A stretch of DNA of 64,000 nucleotides, from positions 558,001 through 622,000 of the forward strand of contig JAGQDJ010000608.1 in the NCBI GenBank assembly GCA_022885665.1. The letters are read 5' to 3'. How positions within the stretch are numbered: position 1 is the stretch's first letter; each line of letters opens with the position of its first letter. The position numbers and the translations under genes are program-made. The notes beneath the pieces were generated by a model, which was not told where the DNA came from, did not search any database, and saw only the letters and a list, made by a program, of their open reading frames with translations. Shown one piece after another: positions 45,837 through 59,594 of this stretch. The stretch comes from Triops longicaudatus. Its lineage: Eukaryota; Arthropoda; Branchiopoda; Notostraca; Triopsidae.

Positions 45837-47069
45837 GATGCAGAGCTCAAATCAAATGACTGAAATGCGTTTATGTACCGTCTTCAGTGTTGTACACTAT
45901 GGCTTGTCGACAACTGCAAAAGAAGTACACGGCAACAACTCCAAATGGACCCGAACCTGTATCTAGTATGCGTGTGATAGTCGACACGAAGTTATATAGG
46001 AGTTATTTGGGGTTATCGCTTACGCTGTACGAACGCAACTTTTCTGTCCACTTAGGAAGGCGGACCTAGGGAAAAGCTTTCTCATGCAAGGGAACGGGAA
46101 CGCCTGATAGGTTCTCTTTGAGTAAGATCACACTGCACTTAGTAAAAAATAAAAATAAATAAATAATAAATACTGCTACTTTTGAATTTTCAAGTATTCT
46201 GTAAGTTTACTTACGAATCCTTGTGGCTGATATTTCAATGTGTTGTAATGTTTTCGTGCTTAGACTAAGACTAACTATATGTACATATACAAAGGAAAGG
46301 GTAAAAGGTGAAAGGCACAAACATCTTGGTTTACAAGAATTAGCCAATTAATTAATATTCTCATGGGCAATAACAAAGGGAAAGTGAAGATTCAATTGAA
46401 TTAGATTCAATAAAGATTCATTATATTAGTGTCATTCTGTAGTTTATGCTGGACAAAAAAAAAACATCTAGGCACAATTTTCGGATATTTAACGTAAACA
46501 TGACAACGAAAAAAGCTAAGACCCGTCTTACAAAATGAGCCACTAATTTATTTATTTATTTTGGATTTATTTTCTCATTTTTGCTTCAGACTTTTTCGAC
46601 GAAGCTTTGCCCGTGTGACCTTCTTTGTATTCACTAAGCGCATAATTGTTTACATTTCCAAAACGTCTGCAGTTTATAAGTTATGATTTTTGTACGGTTT
46701 GTCCGACGTGTCAACTGTCCCGTCCCTCTTCTAACTAGGTTGAAAACCCTATTTTGGATATTGAACAGTAATTATATGTGTCATTGAATGCGTGTTTCAA
46801 TTATGTATACTTAATTGAATAATATCAGATTTTTCTATTTGTTACTGGAGCCGTTTATGTTCACTACTACAAAATTAACGGAAAATCGAAAAGCAAAATG
46901 TTTTTATACTCTTAACAAATGTATCACATAACATACTGCCAACAGAAGGATCACTTCATAGCATCAATATATTTGTACAGAAAATATGAATCCTTTTTAT
47001 ATAATTCTTCCATATAATTTTCCCTAACACTCGCCAAAGGTTTATTCGGAATCTCCGAAGATTATCCGT
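45837..47069. other. Spacer between the two P450 genes
   Basis: This 1.2-kb AT-rich region holds the promoter of copy A and the 3' flank of copy B; AATAAA for copy B is at 47041-47046 (minus strand), just after its stop. No repeat or extra exon recognised. Confidence 0.55.
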
Positions 47070-50000
47070 TCAGTTCGAATTTCTAAGACTCAGACTAACC
47101 CTAAGGCCATCTCGCGGTCGTAGTATAAGTTCGCCCAGCAAGCAGACATCTTCCCGCTTGTCTATTGCCTTCACCTGGAATCGTCGGAAGACGTGAGCTA
47201 AGACGACCTTTTCCTCCATTATTGCGAACTTTTGTCCTGCAAGGCAAAACAAAGAAAAAATATTTCGTTTCAAATTTTCCCAATCTTCACAAATTATACC
47301 TATGCAATTTCTAGGCCCCGCGCTGAAGGGTACGTAAGCGTATGGGTGTCTTCCTCGGCAGTTATCGGGGAAAAAGCGTTCTGGAATGAAAGCTTCGGGA
47401 TCTGGGAAAATTGTAGGAATCCGATGTAACGTATACGGGAAAACTACAGCAGTAGAACCAGCTGAAACTTCATAACCCACTGTAAATACAAGTTATATTA
47501 GCTAAAGTTAGATCAAGCTAGTAGGTTAAGTTTACGGATTTGGACATCTTCCTTTAGTTCGCGCCCCATAAGCGGCACACTTGGGTATAAACGTAATGCT
47601 TCCTTGATACAACATTCCAGATATTTCAGATTGGACAAGTCTTGCATAGTTATGGGTTTCTCTGGATCAGTTCCGAGCACTTGCTGGATTTCTTCATAAA
47701 CGCGTTCCTGTACAGGTTAAAACATTGCTCAGTTTTCATATCACGCAGAATCGTTCTATATGCAAGGTACCGTACCTGAATTTCAGGATAACTCCCTACT
47801 AAAAATATACACCAACTAATTGCCGCGGCAGTGGTATCGTGACCCTGTAACGAAATCATGGTCAGTAGTCGTCACTTTTTTCCAGAATCTTACGTAATGA
47901 ACGAGATAACGAATCGTTTGAAACTCATGTTAGTACGTTGAGTCTCGATTTACGCGAGGATGTTCATTTCACAGATGCTCATTTAAACAGATTTTCAGTC
48001 AAAAACCAATTTACGTTGCGTCTTAGAAAACGCTTTGGAAAACTTGTCAACATGAATTCAATTATTATGACAGCATGTGGATAAAAGACTTCCAGAAGTA
48101 TAAAATCTATGAAAATAATGAAGATGGTAATATATTTGTTCCTAAAAAAAAAATCAATACAAAATAGGCTTGCACCTAATATAGAAATACAACAGGATCT
48201 GCTCACATTTGTGTTACATTGTAATTTTCTACCCCCTTTATTTAAAAGCTGTGACGCATTTGTATTATCTAATGCATCCTGGGAGAGCGCAAATAAGCGT
48301 CACAAAAATCTTAGGCTATATAAAATTTCTGCCGTATTTTCGCCTTCTTTATGGTGTGGTTAGATTTTAGGTTGTCCAGTAAATCGCACTGGACTAATAA
48401 ATGTCAGGTTGGATTACAGCAGATCGATGTAAATTAAGCACGCGCAAAATGCAGTACTATCGTAAATGCATTGTGAAGCACGACTGAGCTTGAGGACATA
48501 AAAGGAAGACTTAATTGCACGAGAACGTGCAGGCTTTATGGTGTGTTAACTTTTTGAAGCACGGAAGCGATACGGTTAAACTGGTATATAATTTAAAAAT
48601 AAAAGAGTCGAAAAGGGAAGTGTTACTACAGCTAGCTATAAATAGCGTTCAGGGAATTTTTTCCCCAAATCTTCTGGTTTAAGGTAAATATTCCCATAAC
48701 AAGGAGCAATCTTGTGCAATCGCCACGATCCGATTTTCTCATTGTGGTTTTTCGCTGTGAAAACAAGCTATTTCCCTGTCATTCTTTTCAGTCTAATACA
48801 CGAGTAACATCACTAAATTACTTGACGCTTACCTCGAACATGAAAGTGTCAACTTCTTCTCTAATGTCCGCATCCGAGAGTACACGTCCTCCATCTGAAG
48901 CTGAGATTAGCAGGTCCAAAAACGCCAGGCGCTTTGTTTCTGTTATTATGACAATAAGAGCAACACGTAATTAGGTATTTAAAAGGAAATATATGTAAGC
49001 TGCTTTTTCAACTAGAGGTTGTTGAGCCGAAGCTTTAATCACTTTGACGCGTACAAAGCTATGTTGTGGCGACAAATCAGGTCTGCTGTTCGCTATGTCG
49101 TGCAGTTATTTGTCGTGCAATTGCGCGTCGCTCACGTAATACCATTCTTGTCTTGGATATATTTGCCAAGTTTTTAAAAGCGCAATTAGTCACGCCAATT
49201 AGGACAAAATCTCGTTCAAAAATTAGCAAGCTGGCAATTACCCAAGGGTCTTCACAAGCTTTTTCGCTAATTCTCCAAAACACACTTACTTTTCTTTTCC
49301 TTGTAGGGCTCAAAGTCAGATTGGTCTTCGTTGTTGTTACGCTGCTGGTGTTCGGTCTTTTTTTCCTGGATTACCTACAGACATGGTGTAAAGTATTAAA
49401 GCCACACGCCCCCAAACCAGCTCTTTACTTGATTGGTAAAACCGTGGAGTATTTCCAAGCAACGTTCCTGCTCGCTGGCATAGTGAGTGAGTTTGAAGAG
49501 AATATTGGGTTGGAGCCAGGGCAAAATCTGCCTCGACTGGATAATTGCTCCGATCCTAATAACATTTAGCGGTAACTTTGAGGGTGTCTATTCCACGCGT
49601 AACTTAAATTGACACGCGTTTACAAAGAAGTTTTCGGATCAGATACACAAACCAGGTTTTGCGAAAACAGTGCACAAAAACACAAGAATATTTGCACGGG
49701 AGAAATTATTCTGTCCTCTTTGTTTGTTTTAGACGTAAAAGCATGGAAGAGATATAATCTGGTATTCCAAGATTCGAAAGTATGTGGTAAAAGTCGTATG
49801 ACAGTTAAATTCGCGGCTATTAACTCACTTGGCAACGCAGAAGATTGACGGAGCAAATTACTGTGTATATATACGTCGAAAGTGGCAGGGTTAAACAGTG
49901 AAGGAGATTTCTTTCGGAATGCGCGTACGCCTAGGAAGCCCACCAGCTGGCAAGCGCATCCTTTTAGTGCATTAGAAAGCTAATTTAAGTACGAAATAAA

Positions 50001-53000
50001 CATGCAAAAAACTAGCCCAGCGACTTTGACCGTGGTGTACAACTACAAATGATCTAAATAACTACTCAAAGGTGCTGAGAGGACAAACCGCTAGTAATGG
50101 TACTCCATAAAAGTTGCAGACCATGTAAAGAATAAATCGAACTGTAAAGGCTTTCAGGAAAGAAAAGCGAAATAATAAAGGAACACTTCACTATCACGAA
50201 CCTTGGTTGTAATGAACTGTCGGTTTTTCTGAACGAAGGTCTTAAGTCCTTGCAAAATGCTACGTAAAAGCATAGGCATTGACTTCAACGAATTCACCAA
50301 GAACAAATCTGACCCATATTGCACAAGCTTCTGCAATATTACTGTATAGTATGTTGTGCCATTTGGCTGAGTGAGTGCTAACGATGCCATACATTGTCGT
50401 GCAAAACCGCAGCACGCGGGAAACACTAATGCTATTCAATTGACGCCGTCACCCGAAATTGAGCTCATCGTAACGTCTGAGAGTTATTCTCTAAATTGTG
50501 TATTGAAATAGCATATACCATACTAAGTACGTGACGAGACTAATTCTATGACTATGAATTTACTTTTTTAGATTATCGCTAAACTAAGCCTACTTAGAAC
50601 TTCAGCAAACGCGTTTTTCCTTCACCTGGACTTAAGTTTTATCAAGCTTTTACTGTATTTTACCACGTCAATTAGTCCAGTCGCCAAGTAAACGAGTTAG
50701 TCGCTATATGGAATTACAACTTTTGTTTCTATTACAATAATGAATATGTATAACGACTATTATTATTACTGAATTGTAATACTACTATTATTACGCAGTA
50801 AATCCATAAAGGTTATGTACAATAAGAAATACTAAAGTGAAAGTGCTTTTAGAAACAACGCACCTTATTCGAGAAACTTTATTCGGAATAAATAACATAC
50901 TTGATACGCGAGTTGTAACGATGCTTACATAAACACAACGAACGTCGTGGAAAAAATATTATCGCATGTTTGCAAATGTTTGCAAGATATGATCGTTTTA
51001 GTAAACACAGACGACATGTGCGAAGATAGCACGGTTGACATTCAAGTGCCAGTACAGAAGTCACCTTTACGTTCCCTTCAAGGTGAAACTTGTAGTGAAT
51101 CGTGATTTAAAACACGTGTCGGTTAGCAAAATGCTGGGTTCGCATGACGCTGTTTATCATAGCTCACATGAACCAGCTGAGGGATTCGGGGCGGTTACGT
51201 AAAGAATAACCGAGATGTTACCAGACCTTTGTCATAGGATTACGGCAGTCATGATAGGGCCTGGAGCGGCTTACCAATGACACTTTTCAGAACAAAATTT
51301 GCGCGGTTCAAGGGTTGTTTCGTAGTCAACTCTTGACGGGAAACAACTTTTTGCGCCAGAACATGTGTTGTTATTAAAACAATTTATAATCTCTCTGTGA
51401 ACGACATTCCATGGAGAACTCAAAAAGCGGTAAAAGATATCTTCCTTACACGCAACTAAACTGATCTAGCTAACCAAATTTTTTGTAAGTAGTGGTTAAT
51501 ACGATGGGCGGTCCCGACGAATAAAGAACTTTTCATACAGTCTTGCTGAAGACTACGTGTCAGGAAAGTTTGGTAAAGGTGACACACTGGATTTGCGTAA
51601 GGCCTGCCACGGAGCCTTTAGCTCGACCGCCACGTTTGGTGTAATGACATTGAACGGGATTTAGGTACCAGTTTTATGACCTTCCGCTACCAAAGAAACT
51701 GGTACGAGCTTACCTGTAGACGGCTTTCACGTATTCGGATTCTTCATGCCCTTGTGCGTCCACGTGTCTGCCCATTGCGGAATCTAACAATTATAAGTTC
51801 ATTCATGTACACTAATTAGTACATATCCAGATGAAAAGTGGTATGTAAAAACTCGACAGAAACCTTACCACATATAATGTCCAGTGTGCACCTAGTAATA
51901 AAGGGGAAAATGTTGAAACCCTCGACGCCGCTTTTCACCATGGCTGTGTGGAACTTGTCCACCAGGACGACGCTTTGTTCGTTAAAAACCTCAATAAAGT
52001 CCTCGAGGATCTTAAAATGGAACGCTGGCGTGAGTAATTTCCTTCGCGAATGCCATTTTTCGCCTGCCAAAAACCAAAAACAAGATGTAATAATAGCAGG
52101 TGTATAACCAGCCGTGTATGAATAATAGGAAGCAAACTTATGAGTAATTCCACAGTGGTATCCATTACCTGCACTTGTTAACAAGCCTGTTCCCAGCCAC
52201 GGGTGTAGAAACCTGTACTCACTGCTTTTGCTGATGTGCTTGTTACTGCCCAACACAGCCTAGAGCCCACCAAAAATGATAACCGACAAGACGGTAAATT
52301 TTAGACAAAGAGAAAGCAAAAATTTTCCTATGTACAAGCAAAACACGTGCAATCGACCGAAATCTTATGAATCCTAATTATAGGTAATTATGGGTTTTAA
52401 AGCACTGTGCGACGGAGACCAAAACCCATGGCCTACTTCCCGCCTTTTCAGCCTCTTGTGTCACCCTGGAAACGTGGAGAGAATTCCGCCATCGCAGACA
52501 GTACGGTGATGTTCATTTTTTATTTTTGTATCTCCCTTTTACCATTATTTTTTAAGTGAAAATGGATAACAAGTCGATTACGCAGCACTTGAAAGTGAAC
52601 TTCATTTTGAATGCAGTAGCGAATATTTTGACGTCACTGAAACTGACAGAATACTCGTGCCGAAGTACGTAAATCTTACAAAAACTACAGACGTTACATG
52701 CACGCAAGAGATTAAGCTCTGCAAGAAAACTTTCTTACACTATTGTAGACCAGTTCTTTTCTTTTTTTGTCTTTAGTATACTTTTTAATGCATTCCTAAT
52801 CCACGTTCAGGCCTTACCACCGTATCTGTGCAGTAGTCAACTGAGCATGTTGGCATAGGCACCATTAAACGTTCGAATCAAACGGCCAGTTCTAAATGCA
52901 CTTTGCCCCATTGCTGGAGCTGCTAAATCTGCCGCGTTAAGATAAAGCCCTTAAGGTCCTTACTGGGACCTACCGAGACTCGGAGCACATCGCGTGCAGG

Positions 53001-55451
53001 TTAGCTCAACGAATTGCTGTGTGTTTCAAATAGGAAGCTGCTTGCCTGATTCATTGTTTTTGGCACGACACTGCAATCTACTTTTTCCGTGCTTCTCCGT
53101 AGAGGTCAGAACTCCACTTGGGTATCAGTAGTTCTAGGATCACTTTCGCTTTTTCGCTTTGCTGACCTAATGGGAAATCTGATCTGGTTCCTACATTCGG
53201 AGAACGGAGGGCGTTGTGAGATGGCTTCTTTCGCAACCAAATATCCGGTCTGGTTTGCCCAGCCGTGCTTGGAAAAGACGACGTAAGGTCTGTGTACATG
53301 AACTTTCTCTTGCAAAGCCCAAACCTGTTCGGTATTTCCTGACCGCGAAGCAGTGCATGTTTATATTTAGGCATGTGGCCCAGAAGGTACAAAAAATCGG
53401 CATACAAATGGGTCGTAACCTTTTGCGGTCATGGAATCCTTTTCACTTTCGTCGGAGACGTAAACCCCGTTGTAGGTAGCTGGTGAAAACTACTAAGCGT
53501 TTTACTATACTACTACGCTATTGCTGAAATTTTCGAAATGGTCCGTGGGATTCCACGAAATTATGGACATCCAAAGGGTTCCGTCCTTTGCAAATAAGGA
53601 ATCTACTCTTCAAGGAGCCGGTTTTACAGACCTGTGGTAGATGGTCCCGACTAATAATAATTTTTGCGGTAGTTTTAAATAAAGTTGACCATTAACATGT
53701 GGTATACTATTTCTGAATCGAAATTATATGATATAGTGGATTTTACAAAGCATGTGATAAGGGTTCCTTGGCTCAGTTTTTGACCACAGGGATGCGTAAA
53801 ATCGAGCCTTTATTGCAAATTTATAGATATTCCACACAACTTAGAAAAAAATCCGGGTATTTTATTAGCGTAGATTGGTTTGATACTAAGCTTAAATTGG
53901 GAAATGTTTACGCTAAATTACAATTCGTTGCGCCTGTCAGGTGGAACCCTGTCCGCAGCGTATGCCATTTATTCATATTATGTAAGTAATACAAGTTTTC
54001 ACGAAAGAATGCTACCACAAAGGCTGTGAAAAAACGAAGTAAAGAAATTGTGAAAATTTAAAGAGAATTACATGTCTGGAATAGCATAAAATATTCAAAA
54101 TATGTTGTTATGTTACAATTAGATGGTTGACGAGACCACGATAGTGCTGAATACGAGCTTGTAAACTGACAAATGAGAACAAAAAGCCTTCAGCGTTGTA
54201 GCAGCATGTCACGTATCAATTTCATCATGAATTCGGAAACGCGCGTGTGGAATCTAGTTACACCAGTATTGCGTTTTATTATATTCGTCGCTGAATGCAT
54301 GACAGTCGTAATAGCGAGTCATTAAGTACATTACAGACTATAAAAAGCAAGTAAAGCCTGGATTCTTTATCTTTTCATATATAAATAATCCTGGACGTTT
54401 AGGACGCTTATCCTGGAGCATAACATATTCGTAGAAAGGTCTGAGCTCGGTTCGTTAATAAGTTAAATAGTAACTGATATTTGCGTTTATCTTAGCCTTG
54501 GTTTCGCAATCGCACACAGCGATAGTATGCTAACTGCGTAATTGCAGATAAACTCCTTTTCCAGTGTCAAGCGTTTCTATCAAAAGAGCTGGTTGGGAAA
54601 GGGTTTTCAACTTGACAGAAAGACGGTGGCGATCAAGGAGTCTTGTTCCTTGCGCAATACTAAGAACTCTGAAGCCAACGGATCACTTTGTACTTACCTC
54701 GGCGGCTTCCGGAGAAGTTGTAATCACCACGGGATGAGGACCAATCCATACGCGAACTAGTGGAGCAGTGGTGCCCCATATTGTACACAAAGCCACTAGT
54801 GCGTTAAAAATTGCTGTAAGAAAAATAACACACAAAAATTAGCAGAGCCCTAAAACTGCTGGTTTTTAAATTAACCTTGGCCGCTTCTTTACTTTTTAAC
54901 GTCTCGTTTTGAGCACGTTACTCTCAACACCTTGAATAAAACAATTCAGTATGATAAATCACTTGCTATTAACACACCGGACTGAAAGAGATGGCCACGC
55001 TGTCCGCAATATTAATCATCCAACGTTTGTAAATAAAATTCATAAAATGCTACATCCTATCACTGTTATGATAAGTTCTAGTCAGTATGTGAAATGACAC
55101 AAAACGACGATTCTGTCAAGATTTCGAATAATTTGCTACCTATACATCACATTGTAAAATGTCGATGCGAGAACCGGTTAAGTCTCTATCTATGAAACTC
55201 TGAAACAAGCGATAAAGTTTTTTTTTCTAAAGAAAGTTACCTGCAGCTTCAATGTTAATATCGAGAACGTTGCCCAAAATGGGTAAAGCGTACGGTCCGG
55301 GTATTTTATTAATTACTTTAACCACTTCGCGATAACTTCTATACCATTGCAAACTGAGTAGTAGCACAAAGATGCATAAAGACACTAGTGTAGCACTGGA
55401 CGGTAGCCAGTAAGCAAGTGCTGGTACTGGCTCTGTCGATAGCTGATCCAT
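47070..55451 (-). CDS. Cytochrome P450, CYP4-type, copy B
   Basis: Exons, complement: 55241-55451, 54698-54813, 52169-52259, 51869-52063, 51714-51783, 49429-49555, 49290-49374, 48833-48939, 47776-47844, 47536-47707, 47300-47479, 47070-47236. They join to 529 residues, the same as copy A, with ten of twelve exons equal in length. Motifs: anchor LCIFVLLLSLQWY, IPGPYALPILGNVL, WHSRRKLLTPAFHF, the CYP4 signature EEVDTFMFEGHDTTAA, KEALRLYPSVP, FPDPEAFIPERFFPDN, and heme loop PFSAGPRNCIG. It is a tandem paralogue of copy A. It differs mainly in intron size: introns of about 1.0, 2.2 and 2.4 kb make it 8.4 kb against 3.9 kb. No frameshift or stop was found. The substrate-recognition regions (for example exon 2, LVALCTIWGTTAPLVRVW) differ clearly from copy A, suggesting different substrates. 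Confidence 0.92.
47845..48832 (-). other. Intron of P450 copy B (1.0 kb)
   Basis: AT-rich intron lying just before the GHDTTAA exon. Nothing else is recognised in it. Confidence 0.6.
49556..51713 (-). other. Intron of P450 copy B (2.2 kb)
   Basis: The homologous intron in copy A is 162 nt, so about 2 kb has been gained or kept here. I found no terminal inverted repeats, coding frame or tandem array in it by eye. Confidence 0.55.
52260..54697 (-). other. Intron of P450 copy B (2.4 kb)
   Basis: The copy A equivalent is 449 nt. Open frames around 53078-53479 on both strands are mutual shadows without splice or homology support. No clear repeat recognised. Confidence 0.5.
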
Positions 55452-58400
55452 GTTGGAGACAGCTCGTCAATACAGTAACTGAACAGTGGTGTCCGTTTTG
55501 CGAGAGCTTTTATAAATTGAGTCCAAAGTTCTCTAGCTTTCCGAAATCGTCTTCTGGCTACAGTATAAAACGTTTCGGGGTATCTTTTATGTCATAAGAA
55601 TCAAAGTGGGTAGGGTACACCTACAGTAAGTTACGCCTTGGAAGAAAAAGGGCTGAGTCTATGGCCAAGCCCCCTTGCCTGGATCGCAATTGCGAATCTG
55701 AAGAAAGTTTCAGTTTCTGGTGGATGTGCTAGCTTGGGATTGTCTTGACTTGACTTGCTGTAGGACGGAGCACGAGGCGGGCTTTTGGCCCATTCAAGGA
55801 GGCAGGGGAAAAGCGTGAATTTCCCACATCAACGAATACAAAACGTCGGGATGTTGAAAATAAGAACTACTGAGGACTTTCTCTGGCGTAGACCGGCCGG
55901 AGCCTAAAATTCGTTTTGCAAGGCCAAAGACAGGACGTTGCAAGAATGAAGAAAGCTGGGCCGACGTAGGGCAAAGGTAGATGGAAGTGCCTTCCTACGG
56001 ATACTCCTATTCTCGCGAGTGGGTCAACAAGGTATTTCTAGAGGTGTTTTATCATCTTTAAGCCTTCCGTTTCCATTTATCTGAAATACCGCCCTTGGTC
56101 TACTTGACGAAAGCAACTATTTTCAGTGAACACCAACTCGTTGTAGTATTGCTGGAACGTAGTACACAAGTTGACGCTTATTCAGGATGACTAGAAAATT
56201 CTGGGACACTGTCGTACTATTCTATACGGCTATCAGTGTCAGAACTTTCTGGCCATTGCATTCAGTTGCTTTTCAGTGTTTGCGTATGCATGCCAGAAAA
56301 AGGTCTAAATATGTAGTAAGATGCTATTAGTTCTATAACATTGTTAAACCGGTTTCCAATTAGATTCTTTTTCTAGAGCTAGTTTAGCGATACCTGATGT
56401 TCTAGAACTTTGTAAAGAGAACTAGATTCAATTCGAGAGCCACAATTTTGGCAAACACGTGGGGTCACATTGATCCAAAATTTACTCTTACAAAGGGTAC
56501 ACTTTGTCAGCTGAGATAAGCCTGTAAGGATTGGGAAAGCAGTTCCACACGTGATGCTATCAGTGTGGATGGTGGTACGATACGAATCTAGTCCTTTCGC
56601 TCTTTATAGAATCTCGAGTTTTTCAGTTGGTCCAATCAGCAGCACAGAAAATAATTGCTGTGCAGAGCATTTCGCAAACCGGACTTACACAATCGAATAA
56701 AATTCGATATAGTTATATCAGATAATAAATATTAGACCGTAATTGCAGGCAATAGCAGAATTTATGCAATTAAGTTGGTAAAAAACGACAAAGAGCACGA
56801 TCACTGTCTTTCAAGCACCGCGATGGAAAAAGCCATCACGACAGCTGCGTCGTCATGTGGATTCCAGCAGGTTTTGCAGTTTTTAGCATTACACAATCAC
56901 CTTATAGGACATTTCTATATTATAGACCTCGTCTTGCCGTTTCGAGATATCTAATAAATTAGAAATTCTTTCTCCAACCAATTAGACTGATTTTTAAATA
57001 TTAACAAGTAGAACTAGTTTCATGCTTGTGAAATCTTATCAAATCCCTTTTTTTTTTGCCACAGTAACAGGAACGTGATTGCTTAAACACTTTTGTGTAG
57101 CATTAATATTATTTTATCCTTCTAATAGTTACTCACTTTACAAAATACTGCATGATTTTACTATTACTTCTTAACTTTATGTTTAGTTATATATCGTATG
57201 TTTTTGTATTTTTTGTGTACATAACACGTTACGTTCATTAAAGTCAGTTTCTCCAGACGGCAACTTTCTGGGCGACACAATATTCCATGCCGAAGACGTC
57301 TCATCCTAACCAACCTCCAAACCGATAGACGGCTGCAAGGGTCCGTCTAATATAGTAAGTGCGGAATTGAGGTACATCCCGGAGACGAGCTTGAATTGCA
57401 TACCTGTTGAACCCGCTCCCTTCACTTGTTTTTCTACACACTAAGTAAGTAGCAAACCCGTTTTAATTTGACGTTTCGTTTTGTAAATGCATACTCAAAA
57501 TTTTCACTCCCAATACATATAAACCTTTTAAGTTCCTTCCATAGTGCTTAGGACAAATAAAAACTGGCTTAAACTTGTTGAATGGTTCTGCATTTTTCGT
57601 TTCTATTGTACATAATATTGGTATGTTTTTAACTTCGGAGTAACTAATAACGTTAACCCAGTTTACAGAGTTACATAAGAATCGCAGAGTGTTTGTTATG
57701 CATTAGTTTCAAGGCTCACGTTTTCGAGCCCAAAATAGACGACACGCAATTTTTAACGGTCGTAACGCGCCTGTTTTAGAAACCATAAGCTTCTAAGTAA
57801 AGGCTAGGAAAACGAGTAGCTTGCTTGAAAGCTAAAGTCTATGATTTTAGCGAGACGGTACAATGGGCTGAAAGTAAAAGTGGTAGGTCACGTGTACGAG
57901 TTTTCTTGTTTTTTGTTTTGTTTGAACAAGTGAAGACCGGTTATGGGTAACATGCCGCTAAGTCACATGTCTTGAGAGATTCATTGTTGAGCAAGTGCCT
58001 TACATAAGACCGTTATGTAAGCTAAAGCGAAGGTCATAGAAACCCAAAAGGCCTGCAAACTTGAAACTCTGACAGTTTCTAATTCATTGGCTCTTATACC
58101 GGCCGAATTACTTTTCCCTTAGGGTGAGAGAGCTAACCGTCCTAAATGGTATTTAATCACATTTACCTTACCCAGGTCACCTGTTTTTCTCCTGCTATTC
58201 GTTTTGACTGAGTATGCGTATATGGAAGATATTTTTAATGGCCTAGTGCAAGTCTAGGGGAAGTCCGCGTGTACGGATTTCTTCGTTCAGCATTCCGTAA
58301 GCGTCTTTCACTTTCATAAAGGGGCGGGAAAAGCTTTATTTTACGTACGAAACTATTGCAACGTGAACAGCACATGCGGTAAAGTGGAAGCTTTTCTTTC

Positions 58401-59544
58401 TCTTTTTGACCGGAAAACTAAAACTTAATGAGACGTGCACACAACCTGTACTTAAGTCGACTGCGAAAATACCCGGTGATACGTCCATCAAGATCAATAC
58501 TTAAGAAAGGCGTTTTCCGACACGCCGCCGAAGTCGTGCGGAATGAAACGCGGTGCACACCAAGACTGACCATTATTATTATTTTTTTTTTCTCGGAGAA
58601 AATCTGGAAATCCTTAACTCAGACATCTTCGGCCTTTTTAGCGAAACTTGTGCATTAGGGTTTTTCCCAGCGCAGGTCAGCGTAATGGATCAGGTGCACC
58701 AACGAAGGTGATAATCATCGAGTTTTTTTTCTTCAAATGTTCCGGGATTTTCCTTTGTTTTTTGCGCTCGTAACCTGTTATGCAAAATTACGCGATTATC
58801 ATAACCTAATCGTCTATTACAGCGACTGTGGTACGTGCTTCCAATGACCTGATATATCTGCTCAAGTACAGGATAACGAAACTTGTCATGACATTTCACT
58901 CCGTGCCTGTTCTTCCATTCTTTCTTCCTATTGTCCTAGCATCAATCGAAAAAAGCGGATGGAAAGAATACTTCGTAGTATGCGCACTTCGTTGGCAAAT
59001 CTTTCTATTTACTTTACGTGTTCAATAGTAGGTAACTTTCAAAAACTGTTTGTACAATCTTCGCGTGTGTCGTCAATTCATAATTCACATGCAGATACTT
59101 CCGGCGTACTTTCCATTCCTGCAAATCCACGGTTAGCCGTAAATAGTGATTAGCTCAACCGAAAAGAAAATGCTAATGGCAGCCGTAAGTTGACCGCTAG
59201 TCATGGTGGGAATCCCCTCCCCCCACATGCTCAAAATAGTTACCGGTTTTGGGTATGCTTTTTAAAGGTGAAAGGGAAAGTGGTCACACACGAAAAAAGC
59301 AGCCTGAGCGAAAATCGACCTGACGTTCCGATTTGGCGTGTCTGCAAAAATAGTCAATACCACGCAAGTCAATCAATATGTAGGTTACTAGGGCAGGCGG
59401 AAGGCAAAACGCGAAACCGACAAACAAGCCGTGTGACGTAACGTTAGGCCTACTCTTAGCCCCTTTCTAACGGTCTGCACCCCTCAGTTCGCAAAAGCGC
59501 CACTCAAGCTTCAGACGTTGCGTGTGCAGTTTTGAGAAGTGACG

Positions 59545-59594
59545 ATGGATCTTGTAAGAAGAATTCGCCTTGGCGAACCTGTAACTGTCCACTG
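59545..59594 (+). CDS. Candidate first coding exon of a gene continuing beyond the window
   Basis: ATG at 59545 opens MDLVRRIRLGEPVTVH and runs to a donor CACTG|GTAAGC at 59595, phase 2. The upstream 100 bp is GC-richer than the surroundings and has no ATG just before it, as expected for a 5' UTR. No partner exon was identified to 64000, so this is speculative. Confidence 0.25.

Noticed and set aside
49066..49569. 167-codon plus-strand open frame
   Set aside because: It is antisense to P450 copy B exons 49290-49374 and 49429-49555, which have clear CYP4 homology on the minus strand.
53078..53479. Overlapping open frames on both strands in a P450 copy B intron
   Set aside because: Each is a shadow of the other, neither has splice sites in phase, and no family is recognisable.
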